Positions 6,519 to 15,725 of a stretch of 33,957 nt of DNA are shown piece by piece. A model generated the notes under the pieces. It did not search any database. It had not been told where the DNA came from and worked only from the letters and a program-made list of their open reading frames with translations. Position 1 is the first letter of the stretch; every line of letters starts with the position of its first letter. Made by a program: the position numbers and the translations under genes. Source of the DNA: Kiloniellales bacterium (GTDB lineage Bacteria > Pseudomonadota > Alphaproteobacteria > Kiloniellales > JAKSBE01); the NCBI GenBank assembly GCA_022361275.1, contig JAKSBE010000258.1, positions 1 through 33,957 of the forward strand. Direction: 5' to 3'.

Positions 6519-8539
6519 GGGTTTCGGACGCGCGGGACACGAGGACGAGTCCTCACCTTCTGCTTACTACGGCACTCGTCGCCGCCGTGCTTGTCCTCAT
6601 GCCCTTGCACGCGCTTCACGGCATCGAGGCCGGATGGCTCGACCTGATCAACGCTCTGGCCGCGCCGTCGCCCGACAATCCGGCGCAGATGCTGCTGCAT
6701 CACCTGCGCCTGCCGAGGACGCTCTCGGCCGTTCTCGTCGGGGCCTGCCTGGCGACGGCTGGAACGCTCTTCCAGGCTGCAACGCGTAATCCTCTGGCGT
6801 CGCCGGGAATTCTCGGCGTCACGGCCGGTGCTCAGTTGTTCGTCGCCGCAGCCGCCGTCATACCGACGCTGGCAGCACTTCTGCCAACTTGGCTGGCCGC
6901 CCTTGCAGGAGGATTGGCCGCCGGCACGCTGACATGGTTCGTGTCGGGCGGATCGAGCGCCGGGGCCGTTCGCATTGCCTTGTCCGGGATGGCCGTTTCG
7001 CTGATGGCCGGAGCCGGGGCGTCTGCCCTTGCCCTGTTCGACGAGACGGCGGGAGCGGGTTTCTATCTTTGGGGCGGAGGCAGCCTCGCCCAGTCCGGCT
7101 GGAGCACGCCTCTGGGTGTGCTTGCAGGCTTCGCGCCCGCACTCGCGGTGGGGCTGCTTCTGTCCCGTTCCCTCGACATCATGGCTCTCGGCGACGACGC
7201 GGCGCGCGCGTTGGGACAGAATCTCCTGCTCGTCCGCGCAGGAGCGCTTGTCCTCGGCGCCTGGGCATCCGCGCTCGCCGTGACCCTGGCGGGGCCCATC
7301 GTCTTCGTCGGCCTGGTTGCGCCGAACCTCATCCGGTTGCTCGGCTTGTCGCGGCACGCGTTCGTTCTGCCTTTTGCGGTGCTGGCCGGGATCGGTTTGA
7401 CGCTCGCGGCGGATTTGACCGTTCTCGGCTTCTCAGGTGGTTTGTTCGAGCTGCCGGTCAGTGTGCCGATGGCGATCATCGGCGCCCCGCTTCTCATCTT
7501 CCTTGCCCGCCGCCTAGCCTATGCCGACCCAGGCTCGATGCGCGGCGGCGCCAAGTCCAGGTTTTTTTCCGTCCGAGCGCCACGCAGGCGCTTATCCGTT
7601 TGGCTTCTCGTGGCGCTGGTCCTGGTTTTCCAGACCGGGGTATTGGCCGGCAACAACTGGGTCGGTCTCGCCGGCATCTCGGCCCTTCTGGAAGGGGCGA
7701 ACGAATCCCTGGCTCATATTGTCCAACTGAGAGGGCTGCGAGTCGTAGGTTCCGGTCTTGCGGGCGCCTTGCTCGCCTTGTCCGGACTGCTGCTCCAGGG
7801 CGTCGTGCGCAACCCGCTGGCGAGCCCCGATCTCCTCGGCGTGACCCAGGGAGCGGGTCTCTTCGCCGTGGCGGCCCTGATCCTCCTTCCGGGCGCCGGG
7901 CTTCTGACGGTGCAACTCGGCGCCCTGGCCGGTGGCGTCTGCACCGTTCTGGTCATTGCTCTTCTCAGCCTGCACCGGCATTTGGAGCCCTCGGCACTGG
8001 CGCTGACCGCTCTCGGCTTCGCCGCGCTCGCGGCCTCGCTCAGCGCAATGCTCGTGATCGGGGCGGGCTTTCGGGCGAGCGGCATCGCGACTTGGCTTGC
8101 AGGCTCCACCTATGGCACGGATGTCGACGACGTTCTCCTCCTCGGCGCCGGCGTGATTCTCCTGGTGCCGCTTGCCGCCCTGCTGCTCCGTGATGCCGAC
8201 ATCCTTTCCTTCGGGCGCATGAAGGCGGCGACGCTGGGCCTCTCCGTGCATCGATCGGAGCTCATGCTGCTCCTTGTCGGCGCGCTTTCAGCGAGCCTCG
8301 TGGCGGCGGTGTTCGGTCCTGTCTCGTTCATCGGCTTGATGGCGCCGCATGCGGCACGTCTTCTGCAACCCGGCTCCTTCCGGCAGCTCATGCTTCCTTC
8401 GCTCGGCATCGGCGCTGTCATTATGATGCTCGCCGACCTGCTCGGGCGAAGCCTTTTGGCTCCGGTCGAGATTCCGGTCGGCATCATGACGGCCATTCTC
8501 GGCGCTCCCTTTATCCTGATTGCGCTGCGACGCGTTTAG
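6515..8539 (+). CDS. Fused double FecCD permease (FhuB type)
   Basis: 674 residues beginning with GTG inside the stop of the previous gene. Two tandem FecCD domains are clear from the repeated motifs NPLASPGILGVTAGAQL in the first half and NPLASPDLLGVTQGAGL in the second. Each half ends with the family GP-FVGL-P motif (GPIVFVGLVAPNLIRLL and GPVSFIGLMAPHAARLL), then a PVSVPMAIIGAP or PVEIPVGIMTAILGAP segment. About 20 membrane spans are expected, so one polypeptide makes the whole channel, as in FhuB. Its last 29 bp overlap the 3' end of the convergent sbnI gene, leaving no room for a separate terminator. Confidence 0.92.
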   Translation: MRVSDARDTRTSPHLLLTTALVAAVLVLMPLHALHGIEAGWLDLINALAAPSPDNPAQMLLHHLRLPRTLSAVLVGACLATAGTLFQAATRNPLASPGILGVTAGAQLFVAAAAVIPTLAALLPTWLAALAGGLAAGTLTWFVSGGSSAGAVRIALSGMAVSLMAGAGASALALFDETAGAGFYLWGGGSLAQSGWSTPLGVLAGFAPALAVGLLLSRSLDIMALGDDAARALGQNLLLVRAGALVLGAWASALAVTLAGPIVFVGLVAPNLIRLLGLSRHAFVLPFAVLAGIGLTLAADLTVLGFSGGLFELPVSVPMAIIGAPLLIFLARRLAYADPGSMRGGAKSRFFSVRAPRRRLSVWLLVALVLVFQTGVLAGNNWVGLAGISALLEGANESLAHIVQLRGLRVVGSGLAGALLALSGLLLQGVVRNPLASPDLLGVTQGAGLFAVAALILLPGAGLLTVQLGALAGGVCTVLVIALLSLHRHLEPSALALTALGFAALAASLSAMLVIGAGFRASGIATWLAGSTYGTDVDDVLLLGAGVILLVPLAALLLRDADILSFGRMKAATLGLSVHRSELMLLLVGALSASLVAAVFGPVSFIGLMAPHAARLLQPGSFRQLMLPSLGIGAVIMMLADLLGRSLLAPVEIPVGIMTAILGAPFILIALRRV

Positions 8540-8939
8540 GCGGGCTGGACGCGCCGCCGATCAGGCGAAGGAGGGGGACGGCCTGAGCCTCGAACGGCGG
8601 GAAGAGATGGCGCGTGGTTTTGGGGGGCAGGAGGCGCCCCAGACGCGCTCGGTCGATGACCTCCCCCGGTTCATGCTGCAAGCCGGGCTTCCAGGTCCCA
8701 AGCCGGACCTCGAAATAGCGGAACGCGACCACGGGCACCTTGGTCAGTCCGAGGTGAATGGCGGCGAGCCGGCGATGATGGCCATCCATGACGCAGAGGC
8801 TCTCTTCTTCGATGCAGATCGGTCGCGTCCAGGCCTGCTCGCGCAGCAGTAGGTCGATGACTTCACCCAGGCGCGAAGCGACGGTTTCCTCGTGTGGCCT
8901 GAGCGTGACCGGGGAAAGGAACCGCAATTGTCGGTTCAT
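8511..8939 (-). CDS. sbnI: SbnI-like free L-serine kinase, short ParB/Srx form
   Basis: 142 residues from the ATG at 8939, which overlaps the sbnH stop (ATGA). It has a ParB/sulfiredoxin-type fold: LRPHEETVASRLGEVIDLLL with paired glutamates at 17-18, then SLCVMDGHHRRLAAIHLGL with the DGHHR nucleotide/phosphate motif at 52-56. Staphylococcal SbnI phosphorylates free L-serine to O-phospho-L-serine, the substrate of SbnA, and is also described as a heme-responsive regulator. That protein is about 254 residues; here the whole second half is missing and the protein ends after PPFEAQAVPLLRLIGGA. I expect the kinase role without the regulatory part. Identity is supported strongly by its position as last gene of an A-to-I colinear cluster. 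Confidence 0.78.
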   Translation of the reverse strand: MNRQLRFLSPVTLRPHEETVASRLGEVIDLLLREQAWTRPICIEEESLCVMDGHHRRLAAIHLGLTKVPVVAFRYFEVRLGTWKPGLQHEPGEVIDRARLGRLLPPKTTRHLFPPFEAQAVPLLRLIGGASSPPKRVAAQSG

Positions 8940-10171
8940 GCGGGTATCCTTTCGCGTTCGGCGGTCGACCGGCCGGCGGTCGGATCGGTGAGAAAGAGTC
9001 GTTCCGGATGCGCGTTGCTGAGAAAGTCGCGATGGGAGATGTCCCAGCCATAGGCGCCGGCGGCAAGAAAGCATACGAGATCGCCCGTTCGAAGCCCGCT
9101 CAAGGGCTCGTCGTGGAGCAGGATGTCCTTCGGCGTGCAAAGCTCGCCAGTGACCGTGATCGGCCCGTTGGCATGGCTTTGGCGCGGCCAGGGCCATGGC
9201 CAGCGCTCGCGGGCGATGATCTTGAACGGATGGCGATGCCTCCATGCGGACGGCAGGCGGAAATGATGCGAGCCGCCGCGCAGCAGGGCGAAGGCTTGTC
9301 CGTGATTGGTCTTGATGTCGACGATCTCGCTGACGTAGACCGCGCTGTAGGCGACGACGATCCGGCCGCACTCGAACTGGATCACGGGATCGCCGGGCTT
9401 CAGGAGTCGTCGCAGTCTGTCGGCGAACCCCCGCGCGTCGAACCGGCGATCAAGGTCGGCGTAGTCCACGCCCCAGCCACCGCCGAGGTTGACGACCTTC
9501 AAGTTGAGGTCGTGCCGGCGTGCGATGGTCTTTACACGCTGAAGGGCCGCCCGGCAGAACACCGAATGGGCCTCGGCATCGATGTTGTTGGAGATCGTGT
9601 GGAGATGGAAGCCCTCGAAGCTGAGATGGGGGCAGGTGGAGAGTTCATCCAGAACGGCCGCGAGTTGCGCCTCCTCGATCCCGAACTGGGTCGGCTGTCC
9701 GCCCATGGTTATGGTCGCGCCCGGGACGGGCCCCGAAAGATTGATCCGTAGAAGGATGGGAAGCTTCTTCCCCGCCTTGGCAGCTACGGCATTGGCGAGG
9801 TGTAGGACATGAACGCTCTCGATATGGACTCGTTCGACACCGTAGGCCAATGCCGTCTCGAAGTCGGACGCCGTGCGCGCGGGACCGCCCATGATGATGC
9901 GGACGTCCGGTCCGACGGCGGTGCGGACCTTCCTGATCTCGCCCGCCGACGCCACCTCGAACCCGGCGACGATGGGTTTCAGCGCCTGCAGGATTATCGG
10001 ATCGCTGTTCGCTTTGATGGCATAGAAGAACTCGGAGCCCTCGGGCAGGAGCGATACGATGTTCTGCGCATGCTGGGTGAGGGCGGGGAGGTCATGGATA
10101 AAGGCGCAGACCGGCACGTCCGGCTTGACGTGTCGGTCGATCAGCTCTGGTGAGGGATCGAAAAGCGTCAT
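8936..10171 (-). CDS. sbnH: PLP-dependent siderophore-precursor decarboxylase (SbnH)
   Basis: 411 residues from ATG 10171, with AAGGAG about 9 nt upstream. It is a fold-type III (alanine racemase-like barrel) decarboxylase: PLP lysine in FFYAIKANSD (K53), GFEVASAGEI, FEGFHLHTISNN, VVNLGGGWGVDY and the catalytic-cysteine motif GELCTPKDIL. The family includes diaminopimelate and ornithine decarboxylases. In staphyloferrin B synthesis SbnH decarboxylates the citryl-diaminopropionate intermediate to give the ethylenediamine part. The family alone does not fix the substrate; the cluster does. It lies 4 bp after sbnG and overlaps sbnI. Confidence 0.88.
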   Translation of the reverse strand: MTLFDPSPELIDRHVKPDVPVCAFIHDLPALTQHAQNIVSLLPEGSEFFYAIKANSDPIILQALKPIVAGFEVASAGEIRKVRTAVGPDVRIIMGGPARTASDFETALAYGVERVHIESVHVLHLANAVAAKAGKKLPILLRINLSGPVPGATITMGGQPTQFGIEEAQLAAVLDELSTCPHLSFEGFHLHTISNNIDAEAHSVFCRAALQRVKTIARRHDLNLKVVNLGGGWGVDYADLDRRFDARGFADRLRRLLKPGDPVIQFECGRIVVAYSAVYVSEIVDIKTNHGQAFALLRGGSHHFRLPSAWRHRHPFKIIARERWPWPWPRQSHANGPITVTGELCTPKDILLHDEPLSGLRTGDLVCFLAAGAYGWDISHRDFLSNAHPERLFLTDPTAGRSTAERERIPA

Positions 10172-10175
10172 GAGC

Positions 10176-10973
10176 TCACTCCTTCGATTCGACTGGGCCG
10201 TTTGCGGCAATTGCCCGCCATACCTGGTTCTTCTGGGTGAGTGCGTGCCGGATCAGGCCCCGGTCGTTCGCGACGATCAGGCCGAGCGCGCCCTCGGCGA
10301 GGTGACACGCGATATCCTCTTCCCGGCGCGGTATCACGAAGAGATGGCGCCCGCTCTCGCGCGCGGCATCCGCCAGGCGGCGGCCGGCCGCGATGACCTC
10401 TTCGCAGGTCGTCTGCCAGGGCTTTCCGATCGCGGCGGAATAGTCCGCAGCGCCGAGCAAAAGAGCCCCGATGCCGGGTACCGCAGCGATTTCTCCCGCG
10501 GCAGCCAAACCTTCGCGGTCCTCGATCATGGCAACCAGCAGCGTCTCCTCGTTCAACCGCTCGAGGAGAGCGATGAGATCACAATCGCCGAAACGGCCGA
10601 GACGACCCGCGTTCAGCCCGCGCTGGCCGAGCGGCGCGTAGTGGCTGCGCCTGACGGCTTCCTCCGCCTCCTCCACTTTGGTGACTCGCGGAACGACGAT
10701 GCCGGCGGCGCCGGCGTCGAGCGCCTGGAGAATACGTTCCGATCGCGCGTCGGGAACCCGGACCAGAGCGCTGACGCCGGCCCGGTCGGCCGCGGCCAGG
10801 AGGGCTTCGAGCTCATGCCCGCCGATCAAGGTGTGCTCGAGATCGATCAGCACGAAGTCATAGCCGGCGACGGCGGCGATTTCGACGAGGAAGGGCGCCG
10901 CAATCGACAGGAACAGTCCGCCCGCCGGCCGGCCCTCGTCCAGGAGACGGCGAACGCGGGTCCGGGCCGTCAC
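10176..10973 (-). CDS. sbnG: Citrate-forming HpcH/HpaI-type aldolase (SbnG)
   Basis: 265 residues starting with a GTG that overlaps the sbnF stop (GTGA). It shows the HpcH/HpaI aldolase pattern: GLFLSIAAPFLVEIAAVAGY, VLIDLEHTLI (43-48 metal/active-site strand), ALVRVPDARSERILQALDAG, AAGIVVPRV, LVAMIEDREGL and GIGALLLGAADYSAAIG. Members usually cleave 2-keto-3-deoxy acids. SbnG is the exception that condenses oxaloacetate with acetyl-CoA to make citrate for staphyloferrin B, independent of the TCA cycle. Position between sbnF and sbnH supports that role. Sequence alone cannot exclude ordinary aldolase activity. Confidence 0.85.
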   Translation of the reverse strand: MTARTRVRRLLDEGRPAGGLFLSIAAPFLVEIAAVAGYDFVLIDLEHTLIGGHELEALLAAADRAGVSALVRVPDARSERILQALDAGAAGIVVPRVTKVEEAEEAVRRSHYAPLGQRGLNAGRLGRFGDCDLIALLERLNEETLLVAMIEDREGLAAAGEIAAVPGIGALLLGAADYSAAIGKPWQTTCEEVIAAGRRLADAARESGRHLFVIPRREEDIACHLAEGALGLIVANDRGLIRHALTQKNQVWRAIAANGPVESKE

Positions 10974-12835
10974 AATCCGCTCCCGCCGACGGGTGTGTCG
11001 GTCATGACCAGCGGATTCCGCACCTGCCGTGGCGGTACCGGGTTGTTGTCGATACGCCGTCGGGCCAGATCTTCGACGGCAACGAAGGGGGCGAAAAAAC
11101 GAAAGCGCTCGGCGCCCTGGCGGGCGGCGGGATGATCAGCGAGATGCCCCAGGAGGATGTCTCTTGCCAGGCGCCAGAAGCGGCGTTCTTCGTAGCCGAA
11201 GTAACGATGGAGGAATGCCGCGAGTTCCGCGAGATTGACCCCGAAAAGGGCGTCGAACATGAAGTCGCGGACGTCCTCCGGATCCTTCGCCTCGACGTAG
11301 GAGTTGGGGTTGACCCTCGCGTGCGCTTCCGGCGTTGCTGCGAGCGCCGGGCGTGATGAGGACAGGGTTTCCGGAATGAAGCGCACGCCGTCATGGAAGT
11401 CCTTGAGCGCAACCCTTGCCGGCCGGCCGTCGCGATGCACCAGAACCATGTTCTGCTGATGGCTTTCCACGGCGACGCCATGGGCAAGGAGGAAGTGGAC
11501 CACGGGAAGCATCGCCGCCCGAAGGAGCGCCTGGGTCCAATCCGCCACCCCGTGAGCGGCGATCCACGGCGCGATCTCGGGCTGCCCGGCGGTATCGAGA
11601 TGCGTCAGCAGGGAGAAGGGCGCGGCCCGCTCGGCGTCCCTCAGATACGGATGGATCGGGTCGCGCCAGATGGCGCCTGACGCGCCCCGCATCCGACCCG
11701 CCGGGTCGGAACGCGCCGGCAGGGTGGCCGTGGTTCCCATCCGCTCGAGAAGGAGGACCGTTCCCGCCTCCCGGAAAAACGGGTCGGATCGCACGAGCCC
11801 GTCGAGCCAGGCGCTGATCGTCGGCGCGTTCAGGACCGTGTGGGGGGCCAGAGTCCGCAGTGTCGAGGTATTGTGGATCGACAATGCCAGTTTCAGCGAC
11901 GGCGCAGACGGCTCGCTGATGCACGACAGCGTTCGGATGGACTGCTGGGCGAGGTAGCGCGTCCTCGCCTGGCCGAGAAACACGATCCGTCCGGCCGCGC
12001 GCTCCGGCGCCGTTGCGGCCTCGATCACCCGCTCCCACTGCCAGGGATGGACCGGCAGATAGTGGAAGGGCGCACGATCTCCGATGGCCGGAACGTGTGC
12101 CGGGGCGAAGACCTCGCCGACCGCACCGCCCCACGAAGCTTCCAGGAGCTGGCGGTCCTGGCGCCCGGGAAGGCCGATCGCGCTGCTCGTGGCAAGGTCC
12201 TCGTGAACGGCCAGCCACAGGGGGCGCAGTTCGTTGGCGAACTCCGGTCCGTAGGCCCGGTTGTCCTGAGGCGAGAAGCCGACCCGCGACTTGAACGAGG
12301 GGTGATACCGATGACCATCGGTCAGCTTCGCCTCGCAGAGATCGTAGGGCGTCTCGGCAAGCGCCTCGTCGCCGGCGAAGGCGCACGCCAGCGATGTGGC
12401 GTGGTTGGTCCAGGTCTGCGCGATCTCCTCGGAAAACCGGGCGAAAGTCCCTTCGTCGCCGGGCAGCTCCGGTTTCAGATCGGAAAGGAGAAGGCAGGGA
12501 TCGCTGCAGATCTCTTCTCTGCCACCCTCCCATCGATGCAGAGTTTCCTCTTCGATAAGCCACCGATCATAGGCGAAGCTTCGCCTGCCCGAGGCGCGGT
12601 AGCGAATCGAGCCGCCCGCAATACGGATCGAGACCGATAGCTGACCGGCGGTATCGGCCGATACCGAGAGACGCGAAGGCGGCAGAAGCGCTTCGGTGAG
12701 AAACGCGCCGAGCATCTGTGCGGCGACACGGCGGCCGGCGCTTTCCATGACGGAAAGCCGAGCGGTCGGCGATATGGCTGGCGCTTCGGTTCTTGAGGTC
12801 TGAGCAATGGGGGTCCGAGCGATGGATGAACTCAT
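10970..12835 (-). CDS. sbnF: NIS siderophore synthetase, IucA/IucC family (SbnF)
   Basis: 621 residues from ATG 12835 (ATGA overlap with sbnE). Conserved NIS motifs are HRYHPSFKSRVGFSPQDN, LPVHPWQWERV, the LKLALSIHNTSTLRTL strand, AVESHQQNMVLV and LKDFHDGVRF, then the C-terminal FhuF-like helical part (MFDALFGVNLAEL, FWRLARDILLGHL). NIS synthetases adenylate a carboxylate, often of citrate, and transfer it to an amine or alcohol. In staphyloferrin B synthesis SbnF joins the second diaminopropionate to the SbnE/H product. Assignment among the three paralogues follows gene order. A longer reading to 12961 is open, but the ATG at 12835 has the coupled overlap seen throughout this operon. Confidence 0.88.
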   Translation of the reverse strand: MSSSIARTPIAQTSRTEAPAISPTARLSVMESAGRRVAAQMLGAFLTEALLPPSRLSVSADTAGQLSVSIRIAGGSIRYRASGRRSFAYDRWLIEEETLHRWEGGREEICSDPCLLLSDLKPELPGDEGTFARFSEEIAQTWTNHATSLACAFAGDEALAETPYDLCEAKLTDGHRYHPSFKSRVGFSPQDNRAYGPEFANELRPLWLAVHEDLATSSAIGLPGRQDRQLLEASWGGAVGEVFAPAHVPAIGDRAPFHYLPVHPWQWERVIEAATAPERAAGRIVFLGQARTRYLAQQSIRTLSCISEPSAPSLKLALSIHNTSTLRTLAPHTVLNAPTISAWLDGLVRSDPFFREAGTVLLLERMGTTATLPARSDPAGRMRGASGAIWRDPIHPYLRDAERAAPFSLLTHLDTAGQPEIAPWIAAHGVADWTQALLRAAMLPVVHFLLAHGVAVESHQQNMVLVHRDGRPARVALKDFHDGVRFIPETLSSSRPALAATPEAHARVNPNSYVEAKDPEDVRDFMFDALFGVNLAELAAFLHRYFGYEERRFWRLARDILLGHLADHPAARQGAERFRFFAPFVAVEDLARRRIDNNPVPPRQVRNPLVMTDTPVGGSGL

Positions 12836-14583
12836 GCCATTATCCTTGCGACGATGTCGGGCGTCTCGATTTCGTCCGGTGGCCCTTGAGGTGTCTGCTC
12901 TGCGGCGAGAGGATTGGGGATCATCACGAAGTCCGGCTGCTCGCCACGATCGGCGAGACAACTGAAAAGGTTGGCCTTGGCCGGCAGCCTCGGCGTCGCC
13001 AGCAGGGCCCGCGCCGCGGTCCCGCGCGATGCGACCGGCTCGAGTCGCTGCCGGGTGATGGTCCAGAGTTCGGATTCCGCAACGCCGGACAGCCTGGAGA
13101 CGGTCGAGACGGCGTGCGCGAAGTGATTCACGACGACGTAGTAGAGGAACCGGCGCCAGACGACGTCGCGCTCGTAAAACAGGGCGGAACTCAAAGAGCC
13201 ATCCCCGGGCCGGCCGCAGGCCGCCTCGAAGGTCTCCCGTTCCACAGCGGCGCCTTCGAGGTCGCGCACGAAGAGGCGGCTGGGGCGGCCGTTACGAAAG
13301 GCAACCAGGCTGTTCTGCGCATGGGCCTCCAGCGCGATGCCGGTGGTCTCGAACAGCCTCAGGAGCGGCAGCAGAACGACATCCGTGTAGGAGGCGATCC
13401 AGGGTCCGGCTTCCAAGACGCCGCGGCCGAGATCGGCCGAGACGGTCGCCAGGTTGGCCTGTCCCGACCGGGGATCGGGTTCGAGGAGCCCGGCCACGAC
13501 GAACGGCTCGGGGCCCTCGCCGAACGCGGCATCTCTCAGGAGGAAGCCTGTTTCCGGATGATGCGCGGGTCCGTCCGGTCCCTGCCGTCGCAGGATGCCG
13601 CCGCCGGGCTCCGCTAGGATCGAGAGGCCGGCCTCCGCGACCTTGTGCGCGACGCGCAGAAGAGCGGCCGTGGAGGCGACGCTCCTTGCAATCTGCTCGT
13701 AAGTGTTGACTCTCGAGAAATTCGTGATGCGCGCCTCCAAGGCCAGCTTCACGAAGAGGCCCTTGTCTCGAAACCAGACCGTGCGCACGGACGAAGTGGG
13801 GAGCGCCGCGTCACCCGATGGTCCTGTCAGGATCAGGCTGCGGCTCTCGAAAGCCCGCTCGAGATCCGGGCGGCGGCGAAGCCGTTCGGCCTGCCAGGGA
13901 TGGCAAGGAAGGAGCGCGCGGCCGGACAACAGATGCGGCGGAAGACCGGAGGCTGCTTGCAGCCGCTCGCGGGCCGAGGCGAAGGCATCGGACGCGCCGG
14001 AAAGCAGGTCCACGGCCTCCGGTTCGGCCAGCAGCCACGAAAGCCGGAACCTCACGCGACGTTCCGGGCTGAACGTCTCGACGTCGCCCGGACCGAAACC
14101 ACCCAGGCTCTTGGCGAGTGGATGGAACGGGTGCCCGAGCCAAAGACTCTGTTCCATCGCCTCGGCCGTGCTGGCGGGAGGATGTTCTGACAGGAAAGCC
14201 GCGTGACCGCGGCTGGCCTCGATCGATGCCTCGATGCGTTCGCGGACCAGCGTCCGTGCAGCGGACGTTCCGGTGTCGCATTGGCCGAGCAGGATTTCGG
14301 CCAATCTGGTCGGGTTCGTGACGGCCCGCCGCTCGCCCGCGGCATCCTCTATCGTGATGGAGTCGAAGCCGTGGAAACCGCTCGGCGAGACACGGCGCCA
14401 GGTCGCCCGGAGGCACATGGCGCCAAGCGGCAGTTCGAGGATCGGCTGGCCATCGGAGACGGGCTGCCGCATCATTGAGCTGATCTGCCCCGGAAAACAC
14501 TCACGCAGCCAAGTGTTGAGAAGGCGGTCGCACTCAAGGCCATCGGCAGGGGCAGGCGTGGCCGGATCGATGAGGTCGTTCAT
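12832..14583 (-). CDS. sbnE: NIS siderophore synthetase, IucA/IucC family (SbnE)
   Basis: 583 residues from ATG 14583 (ATGA overlap with sbnD). Motifs are WLGHPFHPLAKSLGGFGPGD, LLPCHPWQAERLRRRPDL, LPTSSVRTVWFRDKGLFVKL, ALEAHAQNSLVAF and FVRDLEGAAVERETF. It shares the ATP-dependent NIS fold with the genes on both sides but is clearly divergent from them, as expected of enzymes with different acceptors. By position it is SbnE, which couples citrate to the first L-2,3-diaminopropionic acid. The DLEG motif replaces the DFHDG of the next gene. Complete, with no frameshift seen. Confidence 0.87.
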   Translation of the reverse strand: MNDLIDPATPAPADGLECDRLLNTWLRECFPGQISSMMRQPVSDGQPILELPLGAMCLRATWRRVSPSGFHGFDSITIEDAAGERRAVTNPTRLAEILLGQCDTGTSAARTLVRERIEASIEASRGHAAFLSEHPPASTAEAMEQSLWLGHPFHPLAKSLGGFGPGDVETFSPERRVRFRLSWLLAEPEAVDLLSGASDAFASARERLQAASGLPPHLLSGRALLPCHPWQAERLRRRPDLERAFESRSLILTGPSGDAALPTSSVRTVWFRDKGLFVKLALEARITNFSRVNTYEQIARSVASTAALLRVAHKVAEAGLSILAEPGGGILRRQGPDGPAHHPETGFLLRDAAFGEGPEPFVVAGLLEPDPRSGQANLATVSADLGRGVLEAGPWIASYTDVVLLPLLRLFETTGIALEAHAQNSLVAFRNGRPSRLFVRDLEGAAVERETFEAACGRPGDGSLSSALFYERDVVWRRFLYYVVVNHFAHAVSTVSRLSGVAESELWTITRQRLEPVASRGTAARALLATPRLPAKANLFSCLADRGEQPDFVMIPNPLAAEQTPQGPPDEIETPDIVARIMA

Positions 14584-15725
14584 CAACGATATCCAGCGGA
14601 AAGCAGGAGAAAGCCGATAAGCGGGAGCGCGGCTGCGACGAGAAGAACCCCGTTCGTGCCGGCCCACGGCAGGACGAGCCCGCAGACGACAGGCCCGAGG
14701 ACCTGGCCCAATGTCAGAGCGGTGCGCCCCGCCGCTATGTTGCGTTCGGGATGGCCTGCTCCGCTCACCGCGTTGTAGAGGGCGGGCGCGAGACCAGCGT
14801 GGATGCCGCCCTGGAGGATGCGCAAGGCGGCAATCCATAAGATCGTGCCGGGTATCGCAAGGAGGCCCAGCGTCAGGGCCGAGCCCGCCAGAGAGAAACG
14901 CACGGACGAGACAGCGGAAAAGCCTCCTATGGCTCGTCCCCATAGGGGCAGGACCATCATTCCCGCCAACCAGCCGGCGGCATGAATGGCACCGATTGTC
15001 GTCGTGGTGACGCCGGTCCCTGCGTGCTCCATCGCCCAAGCGGCGAAGAAGGGCGCGAAACCGAAGGCGCCGCCCGATCCCAGCGTCGCGGCTAGAATAC
15101 AGACGGAGTTCCGTCTGGAAGTGCCGCGGACGACCTGTGCCGCCCCGCTCGCAAGGCCTTCGGCGGGGTCTCGATGAAAAGCGACTGCAGATATCAGGGC
15201 GAGGACCACACAAGACGCCGCCGCGAGGAGCAGAAGGAACAGAAGAGCGTCATGCTCGAAGGCAAGTCCGCCGAGAAGCGGGCCGATCAGGCATCCTGCG
15301 GCGAAAGCCTGCTGCAGCGTGACGTAGCCCCCGCCGGACCCGCGACGGATCCGCTCCACGGCCAGCAGCAGGATGATTCCGCTCCCGGTCGCGCCCTGAA
15401 GAAAGCGGGCTGCGCAGAAGACCACCGGGGTCGCGGCCCATCCCTGAAGGGCATAGCTTGCGCCGCTGAGAAGGCATGTCGCCGTCATCAGGCTCGCCAG
15501 CGAGCGCCCCTGGGCGAGTCGGCCCCAAAGAGGGGTTGCGATAATGGCTGCGATCGCCGGGGCCGCGGCCGCTGTCGCTGTCCAGAATGCCGCATTCTCA
15601 ACGCGTCCCTCCGTCAACTCTTGCAGATGGAGAAACAGAAACGGAAGCACCGACAGCGGAACCATTGCCGTTACGAACTGGACCGCCAGGATGGCCGTCC
15701 ACCGTTGATCCAGGAGGAGCCTCAT
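14583..15725 (-). CDS. sbnD: MFS exporter of the siderophore (SbnD)
   Basis: 380 residues from ATG 15725 (ATGA overlap with sbnC); a longer frame to 15881 lies inside sbnC and is not needed. Twelve hydrophobic segments are expected. Visible signatures include TPLWGRLAQGRSLASLMTA (the loop 2-3 MFS motif G..AD/R.GR), FLQGATGSGIILLLAVE, AGWLAGMMVLPLWGRAIGG in the second half and ILQGGIHAGLAPALYNAVS. It sits in the inner membrane and by position exports the finished siderophore, as proposed for SbnD. Few charged residues occur in the membrane segments. Confidence 0.86.
   Translation of the reverse strand: MRLLLDQRWTAILAVQFVTAMVPLSVLPFLFLHLQELTEGRVENAAFWTATAAAAPAIAAIIATPLWGRLAQGRSLASLMTATCLLSGASYALQGWAATPVVFCAARFLQGATGSGIILLLAVERIRRGSGGGYVTLQQAFAAGCLIGPLLGGLAFEHDALLFLLLLAAASCVVLALISAVAFHRDPAEGLASGAAQVVRGTSRRNSVCILAATLGSGGAFGFAPFFAAWAMEHAGTGVTTTTIGAIHAAGWLAGMMVLPLWGRAIGGFSAVSSVRFSLAGSALTLGLLAIPGTILWIAALRILQGGIHAGLAPALYNAVSGAGHPERNIAAGRTALTLGQVLGPVVCGLVLPWAGTNGVLLVAAALPLIGFLLLSAGYR

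Noticed and set aside
11840-12640. Plus-strand frames inside the sbnF region
   Set aside because: Antisense shadows of an NIS synthetase with conserved motifs on the minus strand.
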